Shown here piece after piece: positions 34,600 to 46,549 of a DNA stretch of 64,000 nt. A model generated the notes under the pieces. It saw only the letters and a list, made by a program, of their open reading frames with translations, did not search any database and had not been told where the DNA came from. Location of the stretch: contig OX419755.1 of the NCBI GenBank assembly GCA_948567375.1, forward strand, positions 59,841,945-59,905,944, written 5' to 3'. Source of the DNA: Lunularia cruciata. Taxonomy: Eukaryota; Streptophyta; Marchantiopsida; Lunulariales; Lunulariaceae. The position numbers were made by a program, and so were the translations under genes. Each line of letters begins with the position of its first letter. Position 1 is the stretch's first letter.

Positions 34600-36090
34600 A
34601 TATGTCTCCCACTCCTACAATTGTTCCATGGGATACTTGGGAGCAAGATCTTAGACCCAAGCTTATAGGAGTGGAAAGACGGAGAATTTGGAGGTTCTTG
34701 AGGAGCTACACAAGTTGTTTTGCCTTCAATATGAAGGATTTGGGTGCTCTAAAGGGACCTAGTATTCAGATTGAGCTTACTAGCAATACACTAGTTTTCA
34801 ACATCCCTATAGATATAGTGACATGGAGCAAGCATTGATTAAGAGCCAGAGTAGAGACCTTTTTGAGGTTGGTTTGGTAGAGATTTCACATGGAGAGTAT
34901 GCATCAACTACAATGATACCAACCAAGAAGGATATGCATGGCAACTGCATAGATAGGCATGTGGAGATTGCCTTCCTATCAACCAATAGATTAGGGCTGA
35001 TCGGTAGCCATGCTTACACCCGAGGAGATCTTTGATACAATTGGCCATGCAAAGGTCTTCAATACTTCAAGCAAGATATCATTTATTGCGATCAAGGAGG
35101 AGGATAAGTCCAAGGTAACATTTTGGGCTATTTATCCTCATAGCAAGGATATGTTATATCAATGGAGGTTCTTACTATTTGGGTCAATGAATGCTCTTGT
35201 TGAATTCTAGAGGATCATGGACAAGATCTTAGTTGGATTAGATTTTTCTTGGTGCTATATTGATGACATTTTGGTTTATAGCACTACTATGGAGAAGCAT
35301 GAGAGATATTTGTTGGAGGTGTTTGAGAGGTTGAGATCTCATGGACTCAAATTACATCTTGGGAAGTGTAGTTTCTTCCACAAGCAAGTTGAGTGTTTGG
35401 GTCACACTATCTACCCTAGAAGACTTGGTGTTCAACAAACCAAGGTGGAGGCTATTGTATGTATTCCTTGGCCTATGGATGTGAGTAAAGTGTGAGCATT
35501 CCTTGGGTTGGAAAATTTCTATGACCGCTATGTTAAAGGATTTAGTGTCATTGCCAAGGCCTTGATGATCAAGCTTACACAAGAGTGGTGTTGGAGATAT
35601 GAGTAGGAGAGAGCTTTTATAGAGCTCAAGGAAAGGTTGACATCTACTTCTATTTTGAGGAGACCAATCAGAGGACAGCCATTTTAAGTTCACACTATTT
35701 GGAGTATGTTAGGGCTTGAAGCAATGCTCACCCAACATGATGATGAGCGGAAGGATTTTGTGGTGGCCTATGTTAGTCGTTCCAACAATTCAGCAGAGGC
35801 AAAGTATAGTTCATATGAGGAAGAGTGTTTGGCAACAATATGGATAGTAGCACATTTCAAATGCTACCTATTTGGTAGCCCTTTTACTCTCATCATTGAT
35901 CATCAGCCATTGAAATGGTTAATGGAGTCCGACAAGCTTTTAGATAAGCTTGCACAATGGGCTTTGATTTTACAAGAGTATGATTTCATGGTTATTCATA
36001 CACTTAGAATGGTCAACTGCGATGCAGATAGGTTGAGTAGAAACCCATGTCCCAACCAACAAGATCATATCAGAGCACGTTAGCATGGTG
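34600..36090 (+). pseudogene. Reverse transcriptase and RNase H of element D
   Basis: The N-terminal RT part at 34602-34838 (SYTSCFAFNMKDL) is followed by SRDLFEVGLVEISHGEYAS, then WRFLLFGSMNAL (35160-35200) and YIDDILVYS at 35257-35283, the catalytic YxDD. RNase H at 35706-36083 shows the SRSNNSAEAKYSSYEEE and LIIDHQPLKWL blocks. Domains appear in Ty3 order but are split over several frames. Confidence 0.85.
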
Positions 36091-36154
36091 AGACAAATGA
36101 GGAGATGGTGCTAAGTTAGCATGCATCTGCCTTTTATGAATATTTTTTGAGGCT

Positions 36155-37060
36155 TTGGTGGTATCTCTCTTAGTGCATACAAGAGGAGTTATTGAGGTCA
36201 TAGATCCAAAGAGTGGAGATAGTGGTACAGTTCAGTACGACATTCATGATGATATCTTAGTGATGGACTATCTTTGCATTAGTGTTGTGGGTAGCACAAT
36301 TGGAGCCAAGGAGAGAGACCGTGTTCTTCAACAAGCCAAACAATTCAGATTGGAGGGCAAACACCTTCTTCATGTATGGGATGATGGTAGAGTGAGAGTA
36401 GTACCATTTCCATCTCAGAGACCACACTTGGTATGCCATGCTTATGAGGAGCTAGGACATTTTGGAGTAAATTGGACATATAGCTTACTCTAGAATCATT
36501 ATTGGTGGCACAGTTTGTACACCAATGTACAATAACTTGTTGCCAGATGTGTGGTTTGTGACCAAGTTAGAGCATCATTCAATGCTCTTATGCCATAGTT
36601 ACACTCATTACCAATCATGAAATTAGGTTACTATTGGAGTTTGGAATTTGAAAGACCTTTGTTGTTGAAAGTGAGACATCATTGGTATGTTTTGGTGATG
36701 GTGGAGCACTTCTCTAAGTGGATTGAGTTGGTATTACTTCCTGAAAAGTCTAGTGAAGGAATAGCTTACTCATTCTTGGATTGGGTTTTTAGTCATTTTG
36801 GTGCCCTAGTTGAGGTTTTGACTGATTAGGGTACAAAGTTCTTGGTCTTGCATGACAAGGCTTTGATTGATCATTGTATTACCTCTTGAGATCACCCTGA
36901 GGTAGATGGCTTAGCAGAGGGACTGGTTCAAATAGTGAAGAGAGGATTGCGGAAGCATGGTTTGCAAAGAAGCCACTTGGAAAATTGGGATCTCCAATTA
37001 CCTTGGTTACCCATGGGCTATTGGTTCAGCCGGCAATTCTCCTTAACATCCTTCTCTCCT
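36155..37060 (+). pseudogene. Integrase of element D
   Basis: The zinc-binding region spans about 36420-36570 (CHAYEELGHFGVNW, then CVVCDQV). The core shows VLVMVEHFSKWIELV (about 36690), then FGALVEVLTD followed by a stop, then HPEVDGLAEGLVQIVKRGL (about 36894), which carries the DDE glutamate. Stops and short frame changes inactivate it. Confidence 0.8.
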
Positions 37061-37391
37061 TACTTTCTACTCTCTAGACAAGATCCAAATATACCTGCAA
37101 CCATCTATTGAGATGTTATTGTAGTGTTAGACTTGGTTGATTCAGATGTATGGATGAGCTCATGTTCTCAGCATGTAGAGACCTTTTAAAAAGTGATGCC
37201 TTTTAGAAAGTGATGTAGATGGCCTTTGAGAACTTGGTGATTGCTTAGCATAGGGATAACTTATGTTATGCTACCATTCAAGGAGGAAGTTATAAACCCT
37301 TGATTGTTGATTTTATCTTGGTGACTATGTATATCTACAGCAGACAACACCAACAACACTTGATGTTTCTACATACCACTTTATCTTAAGA

Positions 37392-37680
37392 GTGCATGAG
37401 GTTTTGCCATTTGGAATCCTTGTGTTGGAAGGACATGATGGTGTTGTTCGGAAGGATCATATGTGCAATTGTGCACCATGCCACCTCCCAAATGTTGATG
37501 GTACTATGGACACAAGCTTGGTATTTGTACATGCATGCTTGAGGTGTATGTTATGTGGCTCTTATGATAGATCTACTACTATGTTAGTGTGTGATAGCTA
37601 TTTGAGGGGATGGTATATAGGTATGTTTGACTCATCTCCTCACGATGGTTCCTCAAGGAAAATGGTTATGTCTTAGATGT
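37392..37680 (+). pseudogene. Cysteine-rich, PHD-finger-like tail of element D polyprotein
   Basis: A 94-codon frame follows the integrase. Its end holds CMLCGSYDRSTTMLVCDSYL (from 37545) followed by RGWYIGMF. This fits a PHD finger of the C4HC3 class (C-x2-C, C-x2-C, GWH..C) in which the fourth Cys, the His and the next Cys have mutated (Y, Y and M). An upstream MCNCAPCHLP holds three more cysteines. The position matches where chromoviruses carry a chromodomain. PHD identity is inference from spacing and the LVCD...RGW core. Confidence 0.5.
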
Positions 37681-37856
37681 ACTTGACCTATAGCTAGTTC
37701 ATCCTTTATATGGCATAGATTGCAGACAAGTGATTAATGATGAAGCTCGATAACACCCGACCTCATGATCTTTTGCCCACCATAGAGAATACTATATACT
37801 TGGAGTAGATGACTATCTGGAGTTAGAGGCACCTAATTGCCAACTAGGGGGGTGAT

Positions 37857-38416
37857 TGTGGTACTTGAGAATCCATGTATGACTTATGTGTGAGTTGTGC
37901 TTCTATAGTGTGTGATATTGACAACAATGTATGTTGTGTAGCAATGTATATATGCATGACAATTGTCACGCCATTTGTAGCATCACACCTAGATTGCTCA
38001 AACTCTAGAGTAGTAATGTTAGTAGGTAAAGGTGTTTTGGCAATTACTCATAGACTACTTGTTAATGGTCAGATTTCTTGTTTGGAGTACTAACTACATG
38101 GTGAGGCCCACCATCACTTGAACCATTTGCACCGTTGGATGTACCATCAATGGGATTGTTAGGGTTGGAGATCCAGGTCAAAATCACAAAGGTATACCCT
38201 AGAAGTGTAGCTCTAGAGAGCTCACTTCTCTAATGTTGAGCCTTTGAGTTCTTGATTATGGTGGACAAAGGCCGACAAGCATCACCTAGATTCTCTTAGC
38301 TAGAGTGGGTATGGCTTGATTGTAATTAGTGCCCAATTGTTGGCAGATTATTGAGTGACAAATTAAGTACTTATCTGATTGAGTTTGATTAGAGTTGTAT
38401 GAATGAACTGATTAAT
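37857..38416 (+). repeat. Full LTR of element D
   Basis: The LTR begins TGTGGTACTTGAG directly after the purine tract AGGGGGGTGAT. It matches the left LTR (22944-23390) from base 108 onward and ends near GAATGAACTGATTAAT. Length is about 555-560 bp. Confidence 0.75.
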
Positions 38417-38520
38417 TGTGGCACTTGAGAATCCATTTATGACTTATGTGTGAGTTGTGCTTTTATAGTGTGTCATGTTGACAATGATGTATGTTGTGTA
38501 GCAATGTATATATGCACAAA
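38417..38520 (+). repeat. First 104 bp of a second LTR, joined head-to-tail to the full LTR
   Basis: TGTGGCACTTGAGAATCC starts immediately after the end of the full LTR and runs to TATATATGCACA. It corresponds to 37857-37956 and supplies the part missing from the left LTR, apart from about 7 bp. Element B sequence follows. Confidence 0.8.
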
Positions 38521-39458
38521 AAATAGAAAGTGAGGTGCATGATATTTTCATCCCGAAGCCTCCATCCCATCTTATCTCCAACACACTCCTAATGTATGGA
38601 TTGTACTATGGTTTCTCTCCTCAAAATCACTCAGTCTCAATAGCCCATGTTCCTCCAAGAGTGATGATCCACTCTCTTGGATTGAAACATCTACTCTAAT
38701 ACCATTATAATCTTCCAAAGATAGGAGACCTTAAGAGAAACACAGGAGAAAACACAAAGCTTTGCACTCAATTTTTGATGCCCCAAAGGAGCACCTTGAC
38801 TATATTATATAGCAAGGAAGACTTTTGAAGTAAGCTATACTCTTGGATTAGATACATGGATTAGTGACATGTTAGCAAATTCTAGCCTTAGATTAGTTGC
38901 ATGCATGGGTGATATGTCGGTTCTGATCCTATCTGGTTGGTCAAACCATCTTTGACTAGAGGGAATCTTTAGGGAATATTCTTGTAGGAGTCTTTGAATT
39001 GCATGGATGACATACCATTGGAAAGCTCTCGATGAGACAAGCCTAGGGGAAGGCTAGCCTTTCCTTCTCTGGGATAGGGAAGAGGAGGTTATTTGTACAT
39101 TTTTTAGGTCTAATTCATTTGTTTAAGCCTCCAAAATTGGCTCTGAAGTTTCTTGGCTATTTTTAACTCTTGCCCTATTCATAAAAATCCTATTTTGGTG
39201 ACACTTCTATTTGATCTACCTAGCCCATCATACATAACATCCTTTTAGATGTTACCAAGCCAATTTTCACCTCTAGATAATATGTCTAGCTTTTGGTATT
39301 ACAAATTCATGCTATTTTGGGCTCTTGCCCTATTAGTAGAAGTACTCTTTTGGTGACACCTCTATTTGATCTACCTAGCCTATCATACATAATATCCTCC
39401 CAGATGTAACCAAGCCAATTTTCCCCTCTAGATGATATATCTAGTTCTTGGTATTACA
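38521..39458 (-). repeat. 5' LTR, primer site and leader start of element B
   Basis: On the minus strand the LTR runs from TGTAATACCAAG (39458) to about 38705. It is followed by an initiator-tRNA-Met-type site (TGGTATTAGAG, 38704-38694) and leader to 38521. A second TGTAATACCAA at 39303 begins a 155-bp repeat of the U3 start. The LTR aligns with 18414-19157. The leader continues at 22943 once element D is removed. Confidence 0.8.
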
Positions 39459-39459
39459 A

Positions 39460-39800
39460 CTTTGCATGCCAAGCTTTGGTTTGGTATTTATATGAAAGCT
39501 AAGTACAATACTCCTCTTGAGTTTCCAAGGAAGGTTTTTTTCTAGAAGTCACCTTCTTTGGAATGCTAGCCAAGCTAGTCATCTACTTGGAATACAAGCT
39601 AAACTAACCTTTTAACCTATGTACAAGTTACCCAAATTTTAGGAAGTTCTTAGAAGCTTCTTACCAAAAAGCTTCCTAGATGTATCTAGAGCATTCTTAG
39701 CATTCCTAGATTATGCTAGTTCTACCTCCTTTCTATTATATTTAGCTGATTTTGCCAAGTCATTAGCTTTGCTAACTATTTTTCTAGCTCCATATTAGTA
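39460..39800 (-). repeat. Decayed LTR of the element C family
   Basis: The reverse complement resembles the C LTR. It has AGCTCCATATTAGTATA at the right end (against AACTCCATATTGTTACA), AGAAGCTTCTTA and AAGCTTCCTAGAT in the middle, and GCTTTGGTTTGGTATTTATA (promoter) near 39482. No matching internal region lies next to it, so it is probably a solo LTR. It abuts the LTR of element B. Confidence 0.7.
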
Positions 39801-42506
39801 TAGGTTAAGTAGGTAGTTTTCTTTAGGCAAAAAAAAGTTCATAATAGACTAAACTAAGCACCTATAAGTAGGATCCTTGTAAGTATGCACTTTCCATCTA
39901 TTGATCATAGATATCTTCTCTACAAAAGGAGTTCTTGATAATGTGTTGAACTCATTTCCCATGTCCCTAAATTTTGTATCTAAGGTCATTGCTTTTGAGG
40001 ACCTGAGTCTCCTCCTAGTATTATCCTTGAATATTCTTCTCCTCAAATGTAAAGATTACTCCCAAAGATCCCAAGTTTGCTCTCTCAGTTCTACTATGCA
40101 TCTCTTAAATGATTGCAAGTGAATTCAACTCTCAATTCTAGAGCAAAAACATCAAATGCTTGGTCTGGAGTAAATCACTTCTAACTCTCATAGCTCATTT
40201 GTCAATTCCTAGAGATCAAAGAATAACCTTAGAGATCTTCCTCAAGGCTTTCTTTTCTTTGAACATCTTTTTATTGGGGGCTAAAAAACTATGAAGAACT
40301 ATCAACTATTAAGGAATTGAGACTATTTGAGTGTTGGTAGGAAAAGTTCATGCAAAAGTTATGCCAAAAGTGAAAACTACTTAAGTTGCACTTCGTTTTA
40401 TAGTTAGGGATTCTTTGATATTGGTCCTTGGTTCATGAGCTATCACAATCCACACATGAGAACTCTTTGATGTGTGCCAACAATCCTTGGCGGCAGCTCT
40501 TTATCCAGATGGTGGTGCCATTCATATCAACATTAGATGTTTGGTTTTGAAGATTCTTCATACTTGTGCTGGTTGCAACTTGACTTGTTCATACACATTC
40601 CTTAGTACTAAGAAAATCTTCAGGGGTATTTTCTTTGTATCCGACTAGGCACAAAAATCCAAAAAATGTCCAAAGTGGCAGTTTCTTCCCTTGAACATGC
40701 AAATAAATTGCTCTTCCTTTGTCAAAAAGAAGTAAAATGGAACAAAATTGCAACTTTTACAAGAAGGTACACACAACATATCCACTTCATTCTTTGATTT
40801 ATTCATTTTACATAAAATTTATCATTTTAGCCATTGACCTTCTTCTTTTTTTTTATGATATATAATTAAATGATTTAAAGTTTTTTATTGTAAAATATTA
40901 AATAGGTAAGATATTAATCAAAATTTCTAGTTCTAAAATTTTTACTTATTCATAATTTCTACAAATTTTGATTTCTCATAAAATTACATGATATGAATTT
41001 ATTGAACATCAATATCCACTTGCTTTATCCATGTACTCATCTCAAAGGGGAGCAAGATGAAAAGATTTCATGGAGTCTTACATATAAATAACAAAAGAAA
41101 AATAAGGAATCATTAAAAAAAAGTTAGAAAATTAAACATACGCATCATAAATGTAAATTCGAACCATTGAGATGATATCCTTCGTGAAATGGTCAAAACA
41201 GTAAGCACAATGAACCATCGAAACAATAAAGAAAAACTACCTAGACCTTTTCTTATGACGTTTGTAACATAGTAAACATTAATAAAAGTATCAAGACAAG
41301 AGATAAAATAAGGAGACGATTTGCAGGTCATTGGCTCAAGTATAGGGATAAAAGAACTATATAATTTATTTGAAAATATTTCTGCACATATACCTCAGAC
41401 ACGAGCTTTAATATATATTACTTTGACTTGTTGAATCAATTAAAGTTCAATATATAATTGTTATTAACTCATATGGATCAACTCTTTTGCATCTTAATCA
41501 CCCGGAACTAAAAGAACTGGATCCATTTATCGCAAAGATATTTGCAGACTCAAGTGACTTCCTATTTGGCACTTCGACTCGGCGGATACCCAAGTCGACA
41601 AACAGACATAACCGAAAAGGGACCCGGTAAGATAACAAGAAGTATGGGAAGACGCCATCAAGTCATCCATGGATAAAATATAGGAGGTAAAATGGTGTTA
41701 AATCCCAATAGGTTAATAAAATGAGGTTAAGTACTAATAGCACCGGTCTTATAAATCTAGATTACTACCTCCAAGATATATAAGCTCCATGATATATAAC
41801 GTTTATATACTACAGGAATATTTTTAAAAATATCACTTAGTGTGATTGTTCTTTTATGGATTGCACTACCTGTTATATCTAATATGCTGCGTTCTTACAC
41901 GCTCCCTAATAAACCTATCAAACTTAGTATCCATTGTTATATATAACAATGGATACGAAATAAGTTCTTTGTCCTGTGAAAAGACACGATACCATATGGA
42001 TCATTTAGTTTAGAATCATATTTCAGAAATAAATAAAAACCAATCTCGTTAAGCCTGACCGGGTATACCGCACCATCTTCCGTGACAATAGAACTTCTCA
42101 CACCCGATATCTGGAAACACGGGAACATTGGTTGCTAGCACGAACTCACTCCGACACCACGTGGCTCTTGGGGTTCGGTTAAGTCTTCATGCCAACGTGG
42201 AGAAAGGGCGACCGCGTAGGTAACAAGAAGGATGGGAACCTAAAGTCTGTTTGCAAACTTGGAGATCGGTTCAATCGAAGTACCAAATATGGGTTTGGTT
42301 ACGTCTTTCTTTCGTGAAGATTGTTCTGTGGGGAGTTTTGTGTAAGGGTCCATTTACTTCGAGCAGACGCTATCGTCCCTCTGTTGGGGCATAGGATACT
42401 TATTGTTGAAGGGAACTGAGCAGAATTCTATTAAGATTGAGTGACGGTCGTAATTGAACTACACGGAGAGATGAATTTCAGGGTGTCGCACTAGTGCGGA
42501 GGAAGA
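39801..42506. other. Intergenic DNA upstream of UVSSA
   Basis: 39801-40560 holds low-complexity, repeat-like sequence with short frames only. 40800-41450 is AT-rich without genes. 41580-41660 and 42190-42240 contain GAAGGATGGGAA-type words shared with 58310-58690, so pieces of a dispersed repeat lie here. A perfect 30-bp palindrome is at 41927-41956. The promoter of UVSSA must lie in the last few hundred bases, but I see no clear TATA box. Confidence 0.5.
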
Positions 42507-44821
42507 ATGCGGAAAGTGAGAAGTGGTGGTGGTGATGATGAGAACGTTTTTAGCGATGACCGCAGAAGGTTGGCAGATCTTGTCGATGTCGCCACCACAT
42601 CCCCTCTTCTTCAGCTGGACGACCGGTCTCTCACCTCGATAAAATCCATTGTTCGTCGGTCAGACGCCAACGTCGAAGCTGTTTTTAATCTGCTGTTCGA
42701 TAAACTTAAGAAGAATCATTCACAGGTAAAGTCTGTTCACGGAAAGAAATTGTGAACAATGTCATATTCAGTGGTTTCACTTGAAGCATGCTGTTGATAC
42801 CGTACATCGTTCTCTAGCTGCTTGCTTGTTTTATCTCGAGGATGAGAAACGCAAATACTCCTTATCAGGTGATAAACTGGGTTTTTTTTTAATGTGGACA
42901 TTTGGTCTCAATTGTTGAGGCCTCAGTTTCTCAAGTTTGTGAGGCTTATTGTTTGCCTTTTGTACAGGTGCGATACCTTGCCCTGTTGCTGATAGACGAA
43001 TTATTCACACGTTCGAAAGTTTTTCGATCTTTACTCGTGCCTGTGTTTGAAACATTTCTACTTCTAAGTGTGGGCTTCCGAGCAGAATTCTCTCTACCTC
43101 CACCACAAGACAGGGCAGTGCTATTGCGGAAAAAGGGCATTGAGGTTGTAGAGAAATGGAAAGATATGTTCGGGCAACACTATAAACCTATTCGGTTAGC
43201 CTATGACTACTTAAAGAAAACTCTTCGATTGGAATTCCCAAATGCTAGAGAGGTCGCAACTTTGGCACAGCAACAGCGGAGGGAGAGGGAGGAACGAACT
43301 CAGGAGCTTCTGAAGAAGAAGCTGACCTCATTGAAAGACGAGTATCAGGGTCTGCGTGCTGAAGTTCAATCAACTCTGGATGAAGTTACAGAGTGCCTCA
43401 CAATTTTGTCGGATAGAAAAGATGACAATGATGGCGTGCAGTTCGTTGTCGACAGCGAGGACGAGGATGAATTTGAGGAGTACGGTGCACGAAGTCTACG
43501 ATCTGCACGAGACGAAGTTGAAGGGCAAGATATGGTTCCCCATGAAACAGGAGAGAATGCTGCACTGTTTGACTCTCTCCGGGATTTATATAGACTTTTG
43601 ACTACAAGGCATCTTGTACAAACGCAGGAATGGTTGAATACACTAATAAGAGTAGATCCCAAGGAGGAAAGACAATCGCGAGACATTCTTTTGCGGGATG
43701 TTATTGATCTTCGGAATAAGCTACTAAAGGCTCGAGAAGTGTGCGAGGGGTTAGGGATGGAGAGAATTAAGGATGGTATTCAGAGAGACATGGATGACGT
43801 TATTTGGGAAGAAGGCGACGTACTTATCAACAATTCTGCCGTCAGCGAAGCGGTTGCCGCAGCCATTGGTGATGAAACTCCTGGGGGTGTTGCTAGTGGT
43901 TCAAGCGCAGATAATGACTTATCCTTGGATCTCAAGGATGAAGTGACAGGCGAAACTGAGAAGGTTGTAGATACGAGCGTGAAGGGCCAGCTGCTAAGAA
44001 AAGCACCAGTTCTGAAGTGGGGCGCTTTTCTTGAACGTTGGGGCAGCGACGTATCTGTACCTGTGAACCCACGGGGGCTTGAGTTTGAGAACCATTGGGG
44101 TAAGGTCGACTACGATGTCATGATTCCCGCTGAAAAGTTAGCTGAGGGTAACTTGAGGTCTGTCTATTACACAGCTGAGATAGCTGAAATCCGTCCATGT
44201 TCAGCCCCTCTGAGAAATGGTGGCTTGTGTCAAAGAAAAGATTTGAAGAGATGTCCATTCCATGGGCCTATTGTCCCGCGAGACTCAGTGGGGAAGCCTC
44301 TTGACCTCGAAGAACCTCGTTGTCAATACACACTGAAGACACACGCCGGGAAAGAGACTAGTTGTGAGAATGTAGTGGCTAACGATGACATTGCTCGTCA
44401 TATCAACGTAGAATCAGAGAAGGAAGCTGATGTTTTGGGCCTTGTTCAGCAAGTTGTTGCAAATGTGAGGGAAAGGGATGAAGAGTTTAGAAAGAAAATC
44501 TTACAGCAGAAGGCAGATGCAAGGAGGCAACGATCAAAAAGAGCTAGAGAACATAATGATTCATGTCTCAGAGCTGCAGCAATTTCTATGACAAATCAGG
44601 GTTTAGGAGATGCATTTGAAGAAGATGGCATGACTCATTCACGGCCGAAGAAGCCACGAGGAGGATTGACCGCACTTTTGCGGAAGAAACCCACATCAAA
44701 AGATAGGTTAGCTCGAAGGCTACTTAGTGGGCGGGTAAGGGATGCAACTGTTAGTCAGCTGGCCAGAGATGAGGAAGCAGCCTATCGTGAGTCTTTTCCG
44801 AATCAGTGGACAATGAAGTAA
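42507..44821 (+). CDS. UVSSA: UV-stimulated scaffold protein A homologue (transcription-coupled repair)
   Basis: Two exons, 42507-42725 and 42968-44821, are joined in phase 0 across a 242-bp GT-AG intron, giving 690 residues. This is close to the family length (human about 709). UVSSA binds RNA polymerase II stalled at DNA lesions and brings in TFIIH for transcription-coupled nucleotide excision repair in the nucleus. Residues 1-150 form the VHS/ENTH-like helical region (VRYLALLLIDELFTRSKVFR). A coiled, charged segment covers about 175-230 and an acidic patch lies near 235-245. The C-terminal DUF2043 region holds a Cys/His cluster, C484, C494, C502 and H505, within CSAPLRNGGLCQ and KRCPFHG. 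Basic clusters near 600-650 are probable nuclear signals. The start is the first ATG, and the intron removes in-frame stops. No close operon-like neighbours. Confidence 0.9.
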
Positions 44822-46422
44822 AACACGAAGTGAACACGACTCGACTCGTATATATTTTGGTTTGGCAAGTGGAGCTCTCGGGATCATGATCGCCGGTTTT
44901 ATGGATCGTGAAGGTGAGAGTTCTAGTTTAGCAGACCAGGTTACTGTTGCATTTGCAGATGGGGTTTTCAAAGAAGTTATCTGGCTTGATCAAATTGAAT
45001 GGATACCAGAGATCTTTCACTTGGAGGACAGAGCCTTCTCAGGTACGCTGATGTAGCCCTTGTTCCTTGTGTCAAAATGATTCATATTCATATGGTTGCA
45101 ATCCTGTTGATTTCTACATTGATGTATCTTGCGAAAGACCATTAATACAAATGCTCAGTTCTCGTGCAGTTCATTGCCTTTCACCTTTTCGCCACTTGTG
45201 GGTACCTGCATCCACTCTGACCAGCTTGGGCTCTTATCTACGGATAAGAGGGATCATCACCGAGCTTGGTTAGTCCCTTAAGCTGTTCCAACGTTGTCAA
45301 TTAGCACCACGCAATTCGACTGTCGGGGATTAGTCAGAAATGTTATATGATTTGCCTTGTGTTGTTATCATATGTGGAAAGATGGAGGCCTTGCTCTCTT
45401 GCAAGGAGCATTCGGAGGTAGTCAGACTATGATCTGTTTGGAAATCAGAAACTAGAATCCAGACATATCCTAGAATCACGGGAAGATGGATGGTCTAATA
45501 TATAGAAGAAGAATGTGATATCTATGACGTGTTTTGGGCGGTTTAGTTTGTAGAAACTTTTATTCACATTGCGCGTTTCCTCCTATACATAGCTTGAGGT
45601 AGACATCAGTGGGAAGAGCCCTGGTACGAGACTACATAATGGGGTTTCTATTTCGTCTTATACGGTTTTCTTGCCATTCCATATAATATTTATGGGCAGT
45701 CCATACATATTTTATACCTTGTAAATTGCTACCGCTATGAATCCATTGCAGACAAATTTTACAGTTCGTTTTATAAGTATAGTTCAGAATTCAAAATTCA
45801 ATACATGATGGGCAGTTCCACGAATTTTTAAATCTTGACGATGTTATATTCCCGGTGTGTTTTAAGCCTTTGGTGTTGTTGTCTGAGTTGAAATCTCGTA
45901 GAAAAGCCTTGCCTGCCGTCCGCACTGTGCCCAACGGTTTAAGAGAAAAGATTTTCAAACATTGTGCCAATATTGTACATACAGAAGAACGTTATTACGA
46001 TTAGTCGAGAAAACCCGCGAGGATGATTTCTTCGCTAGATGCACGATTCAAATTATACGAACAAAGAGAAAGAGACGGTACCTCAAATACCATCGGTACC
46101 GATTCTGGATGGTCCGTAATAATAAAGAAATAGAGAAGACTGAATTTTTATTTTCTATGTGCTTTATGAAGATGGTTTGATATAAATTGTTTCACTGCAT
46201 AGATACGTGGTTTTTTAATTTTTCATTATGCCATTACCTAATAATGGCATAATCCTGATGGTTTTTATGGGCCTCGGGGTCTTTCAACACAGCTGCCGTC
46301 GAACCGTACGAGAGGCTTTCACCTCAAACGGCTCTCACCTCCGATCTCCACTTATAACTATGAACTTTCAATCTTATGATTCAAATCTCTATGAGAGAGA
46401 CCACCCAAGGGCGTTGTAGCAT
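44822..46422. other. Downstream region of UVSSA, no further gene
   Basis: The first few hundred bases probably include the UVSSA 3' untranslated region. The short frame at 44862-45056 has no recognised domain. A hairpin with 12-bp perfect arms lies at 46225-46253 (ATTATGCCATTA, 5-base loop). I see nothing else supported. Confidence 0.4.
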
Positions 46423-46538
46423 CAATTTCCTGGCTTGCCTGGGATGGATTCATAACTAAAGGCCGGAAACTGAAACCACTCAATTTCCTGGCTTACCTGG
46501 GATGGATTCATAACTAAAGGCCGGAAACTGAAACCACT
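46423..46538 (+). repeat. Tandem duplication, 58-bp unit
   Basis: Two copies start at 46423 and 46481 (CAATTTCCTGGCTTGCCTGG and CAATTTCCTGGCTTACCTGG). They differ at one base, so the duplication is recent. Confidence 0.92.
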
Positions 46539-46549
46539 CGACCGATCTC

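Larger units (their letters stand above)
22944..38520 (+). mobile_element. Ty3/gypsy element D with a DNA methyltransferase domain, decayed, circularly permuted
   Basis: A plus-strand element of about 9.2 kb is left after removing its two nested insertions (25118-30794 and 31144-31810). Its order is partial LTR, long leader, gag with zinc knuckle, protease, C5-cytosine methyltransferase, reverse transcriptase, RNase H, integrase, cysteine-rich PHD-like tail, polypurine tract (AGGGGGGTGAT), full LTR, then the first 104 bp of a further LTR. It sits in the leader of element B: sequence to the left of 22944 and right of 38520 joins smoothly into the leader seen in element A. All coding parts carry stops and frameshifts. 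Element E at 59105-64000 is a second copy. Confidence 0.85.

Noticed and set aside
39849..40046. Possible gag remnant on the minus strand
   Set aside because: Basic composition only; no capsid or knuckle motif could be recognised.
44862..45056. Extra exon or small gene after UVSSA
   Set aside because: UVSSA already ends at a family-typical C-terminus at 44821, and the 64-codon frame has no known domain.
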